Positions 31,783 through 42,531 of a stretch of DNA of 64,000 nucleotides are shown here, piece by piece. The stretch's first letter is position 1, and every line of letters begins with the position of its first letter. The position numbers and the translations under genes were made by a program. Origin of the DNA: Tolypocladium sp. Sup5 PDA-1 (taxonomy: Eukaryota; Ascomycota; Sordariomycetes; Hypocreales; Ophiocordycipitaceae). Under the pieces are notes generated by a model. It searched no databases. It had not been told where the DNA came from and was given only the letters and a program-made list of their open reading frames with translations. The stretch is taken from the NCBI GenBank assembly GCA_000750105.3, contig JPHH03000019.1, positions 1 through 64,000 of the forward strand, given 5' to 3'.

Positions 31783-32886
31783 ATGCCTCCGCTCATCTTT
31801 ACGGGGCTCTTTGTGGCGCTGTGGTGCTGGAAATGCACCATGCTGGTCCTCTTCCAGAACGCCATCATCTACAATCCCTTTCTGCCGCCCAATTCGAGGA
31901 GCATGCGCATCGCCGACTTTGCTCGAGAGTGCGGGGGAATCGAATGGCACGAGGAGCGGATACGATCATTGGACGGGACAGAGATTGCGCTTTGTGTAAG
32001 TGAGATCTCGTCCCGGGGCAGCAGTAAGGCGGGCAGTACGGTCGCAAAGACTCCTGTATACGTTCTTTACTTTCAAGGTAGGCCACTTGGCACCACTTGC
32101 CCCCCCATAGACATGCCACGGCTCACAGTATATCCAGGTAATACCTCGTCACTCCCTCCTCGACTCCCGGACATCTCGTGGATCCTCCGCCGACTGAAAG
32201 ATGCCGGCGAACCAATCCATTGTACCACCATATGCCTGAGCTACCGCGGCTACTGGACGTCGCACGACCGACCCTACGAGAGCGGCATCAACAAAGATGC
32301 CCAAGCCGCACTGCAGTGGATATCTCAGCTACACCAAAGCAGGGCCGCGGGCAACCAGCTGCCCAAGCCCGTGGTCGTATTATGGGGGCAGAGTATCGGC
32401 TGCGGGCTGGCGACTAACCTGGCAGCGATGCCGAACCGTGCTTCCAACTTGGACGTTGATGCGTTAATACTGGAAACACCATTCACAAACACACGAGCTA
32501 TGTTACAGGCCTTGTATCCGCAGCGATGGCTGCCATACCAATATCTGTGGCCGTTTCTTCGAAACCACCTGGATAGCTGGAAGAATCTCGGCCTGATAGC
32601 TGCAAAGCAACAGGCTCGACTGCCCGAGGTATACATCGTCGAAGCAGCAAAGGATGAGCTGGTGCCACAGGACCACGGTACCATGCTCTACCAACGATGT
32701 CAAGACGTTGGGCTCATGGCGGAGCGACACAAAATCCGAAAGGCTCTTCACAACGATGTCATGGTGCGGCAAGAGGGGAAACGTACCATTGCGCATTCCA
32801 TTTCCACGGCCGTGGCGAGAGCCAAAAGGGCTGAGGCAGAGCTGAAGCAGCCATCCGCGGAAGCAGGGATGGACAAGCCGGCTTGA
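31783..32886 (+). CDS. Membrane-anchored alpha/beta hydrolase
   Basis: Exons 31783-32077 and 32138-32886 give 347 residues. The start MPPLIFTGLFVALWCWKCTM forms an N-terminal membrane anchor followed by LFQNAIIYNPFLPPNSR, typical of the ABHD12/13-like fungal serine hydrolases. The nucleophile elbow is VVLWGQSIGCGLA (Ser about residue 182). A later Asp lies in VEAAKDELVP (about 270) and the His in ALHNDV (about 302), in the right order for a catalytic triad. The oxyanion region reads LSYRGYWTS. The substrate is unknown; relatives act on lipids or lysophospholipids. The 60-nt intron is a multiple of three with no stop, so an unspliced frame is also open. Splicing is preferred because it removes a proline-rich insert and restores YFQGNTSS. 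Confidence 0.85.
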   Translation: MPPLIFTGLFVALWCWKCTMLVLFQNAIIYNPFLPPNSRSMRIADFARECGGIEWHEERIRSLDGTEIALCVSEISSRGSSKAGSTVAKTPVYVLYFQGRPLGTTCPPIDMPRLTVYPGNTSSLPPRLPDISWILRRLKDAGEPIHCTTICLSYRGYWTSHDRPYESGINKDAQAALQWISQLHQSRAAGNQLPKPVVVLWGQSIGCGLATNLAAMPNRASNLDVDALILETPFTNTRAMLQALYPQRWLPYQYLWPFLRNHLDSWKNLGLIAAKQQARLPEVYIVEAAKDELVPQDHGTMLYQRCQDVGLMAERHKIRKALHNDVMVRQEGKRTIAHSISTAVARAKRAEAELKQPSAEAGMDKPA

Positions 32887-34016
32887 AATAGAGCAGCAAC
32901 AGGCGACCAACGTGAGTACGGATAAACGGAGCCAGGCACCAACGGGCTCTGGAACCAGGGCCTCCTGAAGATGCCCAGCCGTGCCGTGCACTGGCAGCTG
33001 GTTGGCCTCTGTAGGGCTTCCTTTTCCGTCGACGCTATGAGCCATGGTTGCATTGACCAGTCACAGATGCGTGGGGAGCTTGGACGGGTACAAGGCTAGG
33101 CAATCTGCCCACGGTCCACTGGCAGTAGCAAGGCCGAGACGTGCGACCGGCGAGGAGCCGACGTGACGCTTCCACCAGAGGCTGTGACGATTTGATGACG
33201 GGCACAACCGTTGGGGGCCAAAACCACACGACGCGCGACCCGACCGCCCTCTAATCGAGGCCAATTGACTTTTAAACACGTGGAAACCATAGATGCGTCT
33301 TTTTTTCTCTTCGTCGTGTCGAAAAATGACCGTCACGCAGGTCGAGATGCTGCGTGCACTACCATCCAGTCCTGCGCAATGGTGGATGCCTGCCTTGAAG
33401 GCCTCCCTGTCGCGAACGGCAGCCCCAGGCAAACAGTTCCACCTGCCACCACATGGGCACCAGCAAAGTACCTCGAGGCACCGTTGCAAACCCCGGCAAC
33501 CTTGCCTCGCCAGCCCCCATGGCCGGCTCTGACTCGAATCGCTCGCTGTGACCCCTTGTCGCCGGATCCCTTTCCGCACACGAACGTCACGTGATGGCGC
33601 GTTGCTCTCGGGTTTGCCCAACCACTTTACACGTTAGCCTATCAGCGAGGACGCGTCCCGCTGCTAATTCTCACCAAGTCTGGTGCCCGCCTCACTAATA
33701 AGCCTGGGGGTGCCCCGACGCTCAGGCGACCGATGCCTACTGTCGCACGGGGCATGGGCCTGTACCGTTATAAAACCATGGCCTCCGCCGCCTCTCTCGC
33801 AGAGTTTTCCGTTGCATCCCCGTTGGAGCCTGAGGTAGGTCTTTTGCGTCGACGCCAGAAATTTGTCATCTCGACCGTCGACTCCTTGCTGTATTGCTTG
33901 CCCTCCTTTTTTGTATTTTCTGTCCCGTACATTTCCGCCGTCTTTGCCTGCGCGTTTCCCCCTGCGAAGTGTACATTATCGACCACGTTCGGCCGCCGAC
34001 CGTGCAAACCGTCACC
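32887..34016. other. Intergenic region upstream of the BTB gene
   Basis: No supported gene in the first 850 bases. A TATAAAA box lies at about 33768-33774, roughly 245 bases upstream of the BTB start, followed by a pyrimidine-rich leader with CTTT tracts. Open frames of up to 186 codons on the minus strand show no motif. Confidence 0.55.
33768..33774 (+). promoter_or_regulatory. TATA box of the BTB-domain gene
   Basis: TATAAAA is followed by a pyrimidine-rich leader, about 245 bases upstream of the proposed ATG at 34017. Position and context fit a core promoter. Confidence 0.45.
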
Positions 34017-35036
34017 ATGTTCAGCAAACGGTTCGAGACGTCGAACAAGAGCTTCTCCAAGAGCCACAAGGTGTCCAAATCCAGCTCCTCCTTTAGCAGA
34101 GACAGTGGAGTGTCTAAGAGACGCCATGAATCTCGCCACCGGAGACCAACGACGGCCTCCACGGCCACGGCCAGCGACGACACCGTCATGGGCAAGTAAG
34201 TGACGACTTCACTAGCCCCCCTTTCATTCACGCATCAGTGGACCAACCGAAAAGATAGCCACCTGACGTCTGCCATCATCACACTCGTCGTCGGTGCCGA
34301 GCAGCGCCTCTTTGCTGCCCACGAAGACGTCCTGTGCTCGAGCCCGTTCTTCCTCAACGCCCTCCGAAACACCTACATGGATCCCGCAACGAAGCGGATC
34401 GCCCTCCCCGACGAGGAGCCCGAGATCTTCAGCTCCGTGCTAGAGTTCCTCTACAAGGGCGACTACTTTCCCCGGCTGATGCACAACAAGCGCCGCAACT
34501 CGTGGGAGTTGGAGCCTCCTACTGGCGAGGAGCAGGGAACCGTCGAGAGCACCGTCTACCACCGTGGCGTGGACGGCGATCTGCTCAAGGACACCGTCAT
34601 CTACTGCGCCGCTGAGAAGTACGGACTGGAGGAACTGAAGAAGCTGGCGCTGCGGAAGCAAGGTCTTCGTAAGTGCTCTCTTCCGGGGCCTTCATCTCTC
34701 CGTGTCTAACCCGAGTAGAATCGGGGATCCAGTGCAGCACCATCTTGGCGTCTGCCAGGTATGCGTACTCCAACACGCCGGACAGTGACTCCAAGCTGCG
34801 GGCTCACTACCTGGCCCTCATCATCCGCTCTCGCAGCACCTTTAAGCGTAGCGGGACTATGCAGCTCGAGATGTATAGTGGCGGCACGCAGCTCTTCTTT
34901 GACCTCTTTGTTGCTTTGTGCAACCACGTCGACGACATTTCGTCTGCACAGTAAGTCGACTTGACGTTCTCAGTACTGCAATACGCTGACATCCTCTTCC
35001 TGTAGAAGCACTCCGCGATCCAACCGCCATCTTTGA
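34017..35036 (+). CDS. BTB/POZ domain protein
   Basis: Exons 34017-34195, 34259-34668, 34719-34950 and 35006-35036 give 283 residues. The N-terminal 60 residues are basic and Ser-rich (SKSHKVSKSSSSFSRDSG). The BTB core follows: ITLVVGAEQRLFAAHEDVLC, then SSPFFLNALRNTYMDPATKR and IFSSVLEFLYKGDYFPRLM. The post-BTB part has YCAAEKYGLEELKKLALR. BTB domains dimerise and often bind cullin-3, but no MATH, Kelch or zinc-finger partner domain is present, so the target is unknown. Junctions are supported by GT-AG ends; the first one (MGNHLTS) is the least certain because an alternative acceptor lies 20 bases earlier in another frame. Confidence 0.82.
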
Positions 35037-36157
35037 TGACCCCTATCCATGTCTTACGCGCCCAGTTTTCATCCCCTTAATGACTTTGACGCATTTCCAC
35101 TTCATCTACCAGCCATGACATGGGTCGGTCTGCGGAGACTGCTACAAACAAGTACAAAACTACACAAACAGGCGTTCTCGGTGCTTAGGTTCTGGCTCAT
35201 TTTTGGTACTTTTCTTCTATGCACTTCCAGCACAAGTTTTGAGTGCTCCTGTTTTCGTGGCTACCCATGTACAATTACTCTTCTCGGCCTGAAATTTTGG
35301 GGGTGCTCTGGAGCACAGCTTGCCTTGGGATTTCCTTTTTCATTCAACTTCTTGGCGGAAAGCTTATGCCATAGAGAATTACCGAGGGCTGTGGGATCTA
35401 GAGACATCAAGACTGACTCGACGTCCTGCGGAGGGACGGGTGTATCATTACTTTCAGAACGCTCATTGCACGCGTTGTTATCTGAACAGATTTGAAGACG
35501 ATGAGCTGCCGCTTCTGCGACCCGTGAAACAGCAAGAACTGCAGGTGTCAAAAATGTCGTGATAGGAGTTGACTGGTGTTGCAACCAGCACGATGAGCGT
35601 GAGTGACTCGGCGAGCACGCCACCACCCGTGTCTCGCCGAGGGCCAAGGCGCATCCATCGCGCCACCCCCTTGCCTTGCGGGGAGGCAGCTTGCTCTTTC
35701 AGGCCAAGATCCTTTCAAGAGGTGACTCATATGCTGGGAGGGTGGGTGGATGGAGGAGAGAGGCGAGAGGATGGTTGGGTGAACAGGCAAGGCTGATGGG
35801 GGTGGATGGTGCGACCCGGCGTGATGGTCACCGGTGGGGACGAAGCGGCCTCCCGCCCTGCAGGATGCAAGATGAAGCTGCCGCCGCAAGCTGATGATCA
35901 TATTGGGCTTGCATAGCCTTGTTCTGGGCTTGTTGTGTTGACTAAACTATTGCGTGTGGCCCACAAGGGTGCCGGGACTGTGCCGCGAACGATCCAGAGG
36001 TGGGTGTGCAGGTGGTTCGCTAGCAGCGCGTTCACGCATGTATGCCACTAAAGCGTCGACCCGAGACTATATCTATGAAGTATATCTGCCAGTGGCGGGC
36101 CGTCGTACCGCGTTATCTCATGTCTCATGGCTCAACCCTGCTCGCATCGGCAGTTCC
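35037..36157. other. Convergent intergenic region between the BTB and CSN12 genes
   Basis: No recognisable exon. A 148-codon plus-strand frame starting at 35049 overlaps what should be the BTB 3' UTR and has no motif. The 35740-35800 segment is a GGGTGGATGG-type purine-rich stretch. Confidence 0.5.
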
Positions 36158-37989
36158 TCAGACTCCGGTTCCGGGGAAGGCACCCTTCTTGGAAAGCACG
36201 ACGATGCCTCGCTCCCGTGCAATGTACCCTTTCATGAGATCCTGTGGATGGCATCCGTTAGTGACTCATGTTCCTGTTTGTGAGTTGGTTCGTGTGTAGC
36301 GTGGGGCAATGGACGCCTGGGATCCTCAGGCAGACGTGAGGCGCGTAGACGAGGGAGGCATCGTGGCGTGGCCGTGGCCACACGACCACACAGAATAGAG
36401 GGGCAAAGGATTGAGTGCAGTAAGAGGCAGATGTCGAGCGTCTACCCGTACTTGTTTCGCGGAAGATGGATGTTGGGCAGCGTAGCACTCACCTTGTAGA
36501 TCATGTTGGCCATCAAGCACTCAACCTCGTCCGTATCAATCATCTCTCCGCCACTCCCCATACATATGGCGGCTCGGAATTCCGCCACGGGCACTCTCGT
36601 CCGCCGCACCGGAGTCGCATCCGCGTCCTTTTGTTCCTCGAACCCTCCGGCCATGAAGACTTTGCGCAGGAGGTTTCTCAGGGCGATGTCGCGGCCGCGT
36701 TCCAGGGTCAGGTAGATGCGTCGTTTGACAAACTCATCCTCGCCCTTTTGTAGAGCAACGTCGAACCCCCGCAAGTCGCCTCGTCGGATGCATTGTGATA
36801 GCGGCAGGAACAGCTCCTGTAGCCGAGGGAATGGCTCCAACAGCGTTTTCGTCGGGAGGACGTGGCTAGTGAGCAGTTTACAGGGGATAAGATATGCCAA
36901 AATGCGTCTATCATACGTCAGCATTTGATAGCCTGCGCCTGTGCTGGTCACACATACTCCAAGTTTGCTGTTGCGTCTTTGTGGCAAAGCTGCCAAGCCT
37001 CGACAAGGTGCTTCTCGGCCTATGTGGCTACGTTAACATGGTCATCTATCCGCCAACGGTATTGAAACATACCTGGACGTAATTCTCTTCGAGAAAGAAC
37101 AGCACACCTTCGTAGAACTTGAAGGTCACCCTCTGGGCTTTCGGGAAGCTCTCCAGAGGCGGCATGTCTCCCTTGTCGTTGTAAACAGACAAGGTCTTCA
37201 GAATTGTCCTGGACAGCGACGCCGAGTTCAACTTGAAGTATGTCTTGAACAGCAAGTTGATGACAAAGTAGATGCCCCATTTTCGTGACTCTTCCAATGG
37301 AGCTCTGTCTTCAATGTCAGTGCGCTGCTTCAGGTCTCCCCCGGAGTCCTCGCTCACCTGTCGTTCAAGCATAACGTAAATATGCGCTTCAAGTGCTGCT
37401 CACAGTCTCTCAGCTGTGCCTGCTTCTCAGTGTCTGGATCGAAGTCGTCCTGCATAAGGGTGGCACCACCGGAGGGATCTGTAGCGGTGCGGCTGCGTTC
37501 GTCGTCGGACTTGATGGCGAACAATCTGAGATACTTGCCCACCATATACAGGCTCGGGATACTCCAGGCTTCAAAGCCATAGTTGTTGTATCCCCGGATG
37601 AGCATCGACGTAAGGTCCCTCCAGGATTCATACGCATTGGTCCACGACGACTGGATCTCTGTTAGGGAACTCGGGCTTGGGCGCTCTCGGGGGTAAAATC
37701 TTACCTTTCCACTCTCACCGGCAAGAATCTCGCCAATTGCATTCCAATATGCCGTATACACCTCAACCCAGCCATTCACCTCGTCATGGTCCAAGTTTAT
37801 GCGATGTGATGTTTGTGTCTTGATGAAGTGTTTGATGTCTCCTTTGACACTGTGAGAGTTGGTGCTTTGCCAAATCTTCCTCAGTCTGTGAGGGTCGTCA
37901 GGCGGTGGGGCAGGCGAAAGAGTCTGTGCAAGCAAGTAGCCATTCTGCACGGCGTGTGCCTTTGCAAACTCCTCGAACAGCTCATTCAT
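36158..37989 (-). CDS. CSN12: PCI-domain protein CSN12
   Basis: Six exons: 37989-37705, 37656-37358, 37304-37073, 37019-36958, 36907-36493 and 36241-36158, about 458 residues. The N-terminus is MNELFEEFAKAHAVQNGYLL. Family blocks: RKWGIYFVINLLFKTYFKLN, KAQRVTFKFYEGVLFFLEEN, HLVEAWQLCHKDATANLERI, and the PCI winged helix ending CLMANMIYK joined to DLMKGYIARERGIVVLSKKG and AFPGTGV. CSN12 is a PCI protein related to Thp1/Thp3 that works in mRNA processing or export complexes and associates with the COP9 signalosome in yeast. Exon 2 has two possible in-phase acceptors (37656 or 37650), differing by two residues. The final intron is unusually long (251 nt). It is divergent from eL20, 546 bases apart. 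Confidence 0.92.
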
Positions 37990-38535
37990 CGTGTCCAGCT
38001 GACGCAGCCTCACCGAGCCTTTCTGTCTGTAGAGAATTAGACACCGACTAGCTGTCGACTACGGCAGCTTGCCGAATGAGATTCAAGCACGGGGTATCGA
38101 CAGAGCAGTTGGATTTCCTTGGGTTGAAACTCGGCGTTGATACGTCAGGTTGTTGAGCTCCGCTTGATGATGACTGTTGATGGGTGAGCTCCTTCACAGA
38201 GAAGGTACGTACCCAAGTACCGAACCGGCGCTGCTGATTTTGGCGCTAGCTCCGGGCGCGACAGCGAAACCCTGCAAGTCACAACGTGATGGCGCACGTG
38301 ATTTCTGAATTGAAGCCGTGGGGCCGCTCCCTTTCAATTCAGCCAATCGCTGCTGGGGTCAAAGCCCTGCAGCCAGTGAACCTTTCAGCCCTCCCCACCT
38401 CCGCACACAAAAATTATCGCTGTGCCATTCCAACTTGACAATCTACAAATTTCGCCAAAGTCGAAGACATTGACCACCGTCACCGTAAGTCGGATACACC
38501 TCATCAATCTACCAGGTTACTGACATCAGATACAG
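37990..38535. promoter_or_regulatory. Divergent promoter between CSN12 and eL20
   Basis: This 546-base spacer serves both genes. A CCAAT sequence lies at about 38343-38347, roughly 190 bases upstream of the eL20 ATG, followed by a pyrimidine-rich leader. A GTAAGT at 38485 and a CAG immediately before the ATG could mark a 51-nt 5' UTR intron. If real, it would leave a 4-nt coding exon between two introns. Confidence 0.5.
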
Positions 38536-39548
38536 ATGGGTAAGCAATTTTCCTCATCATGCACTGTTTTTGGGTTCGACGTACTCGCCGTTATGGAGGA
38601 ACGAGCCCGACCATTTACCACGGGATCGACATGTCGCGAAACTCGATGCAAACGAATTCGAATCCAAAGGACGACAAATGCCGCGGGGAGATCGCCTAGG
38701 AATGAGACGTTCGAATTGTCGTCGCGGCTCTCGGATGGAGATGGGAGGAACTGGCCGGCTGGATGACGGTTCACGTAGATCTGCGTGTGCGACAAGGCTT
38801 TTGCCCATACGACTGGAAGCGAAGCTGCGACAATGAACAACTCCACCAACGGACGGCGTCGAACCTGAATACTGTCTTTTGCTTATGATGCTGGGTACTG
38901 ACTGTCAACAGGTCGTCTTCAGGAATATGAGGTCATTGGGCGCCATCTGCCCACCGAGGCCAACCCGACCCCGGACATGTACCGCATGACCATCTTCGCT
39001 CCCAACACGACGGTCGCCAAGTCCCGTTTCTGGTACTTCTTGCGCGGTCTGCGGAAGGTCAAGAAGGCCACCGGTGAGATCGTCAGCGTCAAGGCGGTAT
39101 GGATTACCTGGTACAACTCGTCGGATGATGGTCCAAGCTCACATTTCACGCAGCAACACGAGAAGCACCCCCAGAAGGTCAAGAACTTCGGCGTCTGGCT
39201 CCGATACGACTCGCGCTCCGGCACCCACAACATGTACAAGGAGTACCGTGAGATGTCGCGCACTGATGCCGTTGAGGCTCTGTACGCCGACATGGCCGCC
39301 CGCCACCGCGCCCGCTTCAGGTCGATCCACGTACGTGCAAGATGGCATCTGCGATTGGATAAGAGAAATGAACTGACAAGAGCAAATAGGTCCTCCGTGT
39401 TGTTGAGCTCGAGAAGACCGATGATATCAAGCGCCCCTACATCAAGCAGCTCGTCACCAAGAACCTGAGCTTCCCTCTCCCCCACCGTGTCACCAAGGCT
39501 GCCACCACGAAGCTGTTCAGCGCGCAGCGACCATCCACCTTCGCTTAG
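38536..39548 (+). CDS. RPL20: 60S ribosomal protein eL20 (L20/L18a)
   Basis: Exons 38536-38539, 38912-39096, 39154-39330 and 39390-39548 give 174 residues, the normal length for eL20. The first coding exon is ATGG only; a 372-nt intron then joins it to GRLQEYEVIGRHLPTEANPT. Later blocks: RMTIFAPNTTVAKSRFWYFL, KHPQKVKNFGVWLRYDSRSG, THNMYKEYREMSRTDAVEAL, and the C-terminus LPHRVTKAATTKLFSAQRPS TFA. All splice junctions restore conserved sequence. The protein belongs to the large subunit. Intron 2 (57 nt) is a multiple of three and stop-free, which can mislead gene callers. Long first introns of ribosomal protein genes sometimes host snoRNAs; none was recognised. Confidence 0.96.
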
Positions 39549-40510
39549 ATGTGTTATTGGTTTCGAGGACGGTTGGGCAGGGTTCTGCGGGTGTTAACTA
39601 CGGGTCATGGAAATATCAACTGCATTTGCCCGACAAAACGGGCAGCGAATGAACCAAAACTCTTGAGCAATTGGGGATGAGGCAGCGTCACGTGAATGTT
39701 GCGTGCGATTGAGTATATACTGGTCCGTGTCCACAGTCTTTGGACGACACTCCGTGAGACAACTTGCGCAAGCCACTGCCCTGCGAGCTGACCAGTCAAC
39801 ATTGGGAGCAACCTGCGTCTTGAGCACAAAGATGGGCCGACGGTTCAGCAGCTGCGGTTCTAGTTTTAATTTTGAGTGCATCCGCGGTCATTACGAACCG
39901 AAATGCCTCAGCAAGTCTGGTTCGTGGCAGTGCCAACCATAGGCCCCATAGACGACCAGGGGACGTTGCTTGACAGCATAGCGTTTACGTGCTTTACACA
40001 TTGACAGGAGCTGAGAGATGCGGAATCAGAGGTATTATGGTGATGAGTGTATGGCATTTGCAACACTGGCAACTGCCGATTAGTCTGTAACGAGACCTCG
40101 TGTCGGGCACGGTGCTGGGCCCTGAGCAAAGTACTTACCTTGTAAATGTTAGTGCCGGGACGAATATGTCCGGCTGACAAGAGAGGAAGCGCGCCGTGTA
40201 CTGTACCCTCGACTTTACCCACATCACATGAGCACGAGTCGGTGGTTGTGACTCACTCAACTTATCAACATAGCTGCTGTTTCAAGGTGAGTCGATAACG
40301 GAGATACAGCGCAGCAAGTTCTCACGGCATATAACAGACTCAAAAGCACCACCAGCGGACACGTTCTCCAATCGAGCAGTGCGGTCATTACAGCCTCACT
40401 ATAAGTTCTCCAATCGAGCAGTGCGGTCATTACAGCCTCACTATAAGCAGCACGCGCACTGTCATCCGGCCAACATATACGACGACCACCAACAACACGC
40501 CCCCTCCGCC
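39549..40510. other. Intergenic region between eL20 and the acetyltransferase gene
   Basis: No coding exon. It contains a perfect 42-bp tandem duplication at 40363-40446, directly upstream of the acetyltransferase gene, and a TGACTCA sequence at about 40249. No snoRNA or tRNA could be assigned. Confidence 0.55.
40363..40446. repeat. Perfect 42-bp tandem duplication
   Basis: Positions 40363-40404 and 40405-40446 are identical. The unit length is a multiple of three, and the frame upstream of the acetyltransferase ATG (40511) stays open through it, giving a repeated QPHYK-containing peptide if translated. The ATG at 40511 is a better family start, so the repeat is probably in the promoter or 5' UTR. 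Confidence 0.92.
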
Positions 40511-41194
40511 ATGATGCTTGCGCCGTCGCCGCTGGCATGGGCCACGGTCAAGACGACCCTCCCGGCTGCGCCGTACCCTCTGCTGGACAGCCGGCCCGAC
40601 ATCAGGACAGAGCGGCTCGTCCTGCGGCGGACGCTGGAGAGCGACCTCGAGGGGTGGCACGCGCTCCGGCTGCAGCCCGAGGTGATGAAGTGGACGTCGC
40701 AGGGCACGCCGGACAAGGACCTGGAGTGGTCACGCGAGCGGTTCGTCAAGCGGCTAGCACCCAAGGGCGACGCCAAGTACGAGTTCATCATCTGCCTCGC
40801 CTCGACGGGTGAGATGATTGGCACCGGCGGCAGCCACATGGTGGACGGCGAGTTTGGCTGGCCGGTCATCGGGTACATGTTCCGCAAGGAGTTTTGGGGC
40901 AAGGGCTACGCAACCGAGTTCGTCAACGGGTTCCTCGAGGCGTGGTGGGCGCTGCCACGGGCAGAGGTCGAGCTCAAGGTGGAACAGAGCACGGTCGAGC
41001 GTGCGGCAGAGGACGGCCCGGCGAGGGAGTGCATCGTGGCGGTGACGCTGGACTCGAACCGGGGCAGCCAGAACGTGCTCTCCAAGTGCAAGCTGCAGCT
41101 CGTCAAGGTCTGGGAGGAGGCGGACCTTCGCGATCCCACGCAGACGGCCGTCCTGTACGGCTTTGTGGGCCGAAGGCCGGCCACGGCCTGTTGA
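40511..41194 (+). CDS. GNAT-family N-acetyltransferase
   Basis: A single exon encodes 227 residues. Features of the RimJ/RimL-like GNAT subgroup: RPDIRTERLVLRRTLESDLE at the N-terminus, EFIICLASTGEMIGTGGSHM as the central strands, the acetyl-CoA pyrophosphate loop in MFRKEFWGKGYATEFVNGFL, and SNRGSQNVLSKCKLQLV before the C-terminus. Such fungal proteins are common and of unknown substrate. The start at 40511 (MMLAPSPLAWATVK) is chosen because the upstream open frame runs through a tandem repeat. The loop and order of motifs make the fold secure. Confidence 0.88.
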   Translation: MMLAPSPLAWATVKTTLPAAPYPLLDSRPDIRTERLVLRRTLESDLEGWHALRLQPEVMKWTSQGTPDKDLEWSRERFVKRLAPKGDAKYEFIICLASTGEMIGTGGSHMVDGEFGWPVIGYMFRKEFWGKGYATEFVNGFLEAWWALPRAEVELKVEQSTVERAAEDGPARECIVAVTLDSNRGSQNVLSKCKLQLVKVWEEADLRDPTQTAVLYGFVGRRPATAC

Positions 41195-41614
41195 GGCCGA
41201 CGGGGAAGAGGTGCCGGTGTATCTACAGCCGTTGATTGCTTACACGCGCGCATGAGGCAAACGTGGCGATGCGGGTCGCGTGCTTCGTAGAGGTTGGCCG
41301 GAGCTCCGACTGTCAGAGACTACGGAGCACCTCCATAGTAGGTACAAACCCATACAGTGCATGCTTGAAGCGTCCCGAAACAAAAGTGCACGGCGCTTTG
41401 GATAGACTCACGGTGGCGCGCTGGCCCTCCACACTAATAGGTTTCGCGCCCACGGACTACATAACTCACGTCCCGGGTGATGATGATGATTCTTGGCCCT
41501 CGGCCATGTAGTATCCCAGAGCTCAGGAGCCTCGGGCGATAATTATTCCTCAGTCCTCATTAGCCTAACGTCACCATCGACAAGTATCAGTCAACCACAT
41601 CTGCAAACGCCAAG
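41195..41614. other. Short intergenic region upstream of the DUF1772 gene
   Basis: No gene recognised. It contains a TGATGATGATGATT stretch near 41478 and a short leader before the ATG at 41615. Confidence 0.5.
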
Positions 41615-42167
41615 ATGGAGTACTCGGGGCTTTCATTCATCGCCGTCGCCACCGGCATCCTCGGATCGGCATGGACCTCAGGTAAGCCACAACCCATCCA
41701 CGGAGCCCTCATGCCGTGAAACGCCAAACTCACAGCTCTGCTTCGCAGGCACAATCAGCACCATCTCCATCATCTCCCTGCCCGCGGTCAAGGCCGTACC
41801 CGAGGCGAGCGCTGCGGTCTGGGCCGAGCTGTACGCCCGCGGCGCCGGCTTCGTGCCCAAGATCGGGTCCGTCGTCACGGTGTCGTACCTCTACGCTGCG
41901 TACGACACCTACAGCCGAGGCGGCCGCTGGGAGGGCTTCGCTGCGGCGGCCGCATGCGTCGCTTCCATTGTGCCGTTTACGCTCATCGTCATGAAGAGCA
42001 CAAACAACAAGCTGCACAAGGCGGCCAAAGATGGCGTCAAGGGCACCGACCCGCCGGTGGCCAGTGCGATAAATACCTGGGGGGTTCTGAACTTTACGCG
42101 GGGTCTGCTGCCTTTCGCGGGCACGATCCTGGGGGCGAGGGCGTTCCTCGCAAATGCGTCGCTGTGA
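41615..42167 (+). CDS. DUF1772 (anthrone oxygenase-like) membrane protein
   Basis: Exons 41615-41681 and 41749-42167 give 161 residues. Four hydrophobic segments are visible, including MEYSGLSFIAVATGILGSAW at the N-terminus and VACIVPF-like ACVASIVPFTLIVMKSTNNK. The C-terminus has the family pattern INTWGVLNFTRGLLPFAGTI followed by LGARAFL. DUF1772 includes anthrone oxygenases that act beside polyketide synthases, but most genomic copies stand alone. No polyketide synthase is present nearby, so a secondary-metabolism role is not supported here. Confidence 0.83.
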
Positions 42168-42531
42168 GAAGTAATGGATGTATGAGTGGGTGACGCTTGA
42201 CGAGGAGGACACATGTACATACAGTGGTGGGAAGGCGGGCCATGCGCAAGGAGATGTACGATCACTTTACTGAGGGAGGCTTTTTATCCCAACTTGGAGT
42301 CTTTTCATCCTAAGCAACTATGCTCTGATAGCTTTAGGCTCGAGCAATGACATTTAGATGACACTCGCTCGTGTCGACAAATTGCAGCTTTTGCACGTGC
42401 TGTACGGACTAGAGAGGCATGTGACCAAAGGGATGTTTCTTATATGTGAGGACGACTATCTCACAGACATCTCGGCCCACTACCATCCCTATACGCAACG
42501 CAATGGGCCCAGGAACCCAGTCGAGGTTCTC
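42168..42531. other. Convergent 3' spacer between the DUF1772 and chromodomain genes
   Basis: No exon or RNA gene recognised; the spacer probably holds both 3' UTRs. Confidence 0.5.

Noticed and set aside
38540..38911. Possible snoRNA in the eL20 first intron
   Set aside because: No convincing C/D or H/ACA box pair with terminal stem was found by eye.
41615..42167. Secondary-metabolite cluster around the DUF1772 protein
   Set aside because: No polyketide synthase, NRPS or cluster-type tailoring enzyme nearby; neighbours are housekeeping genes.
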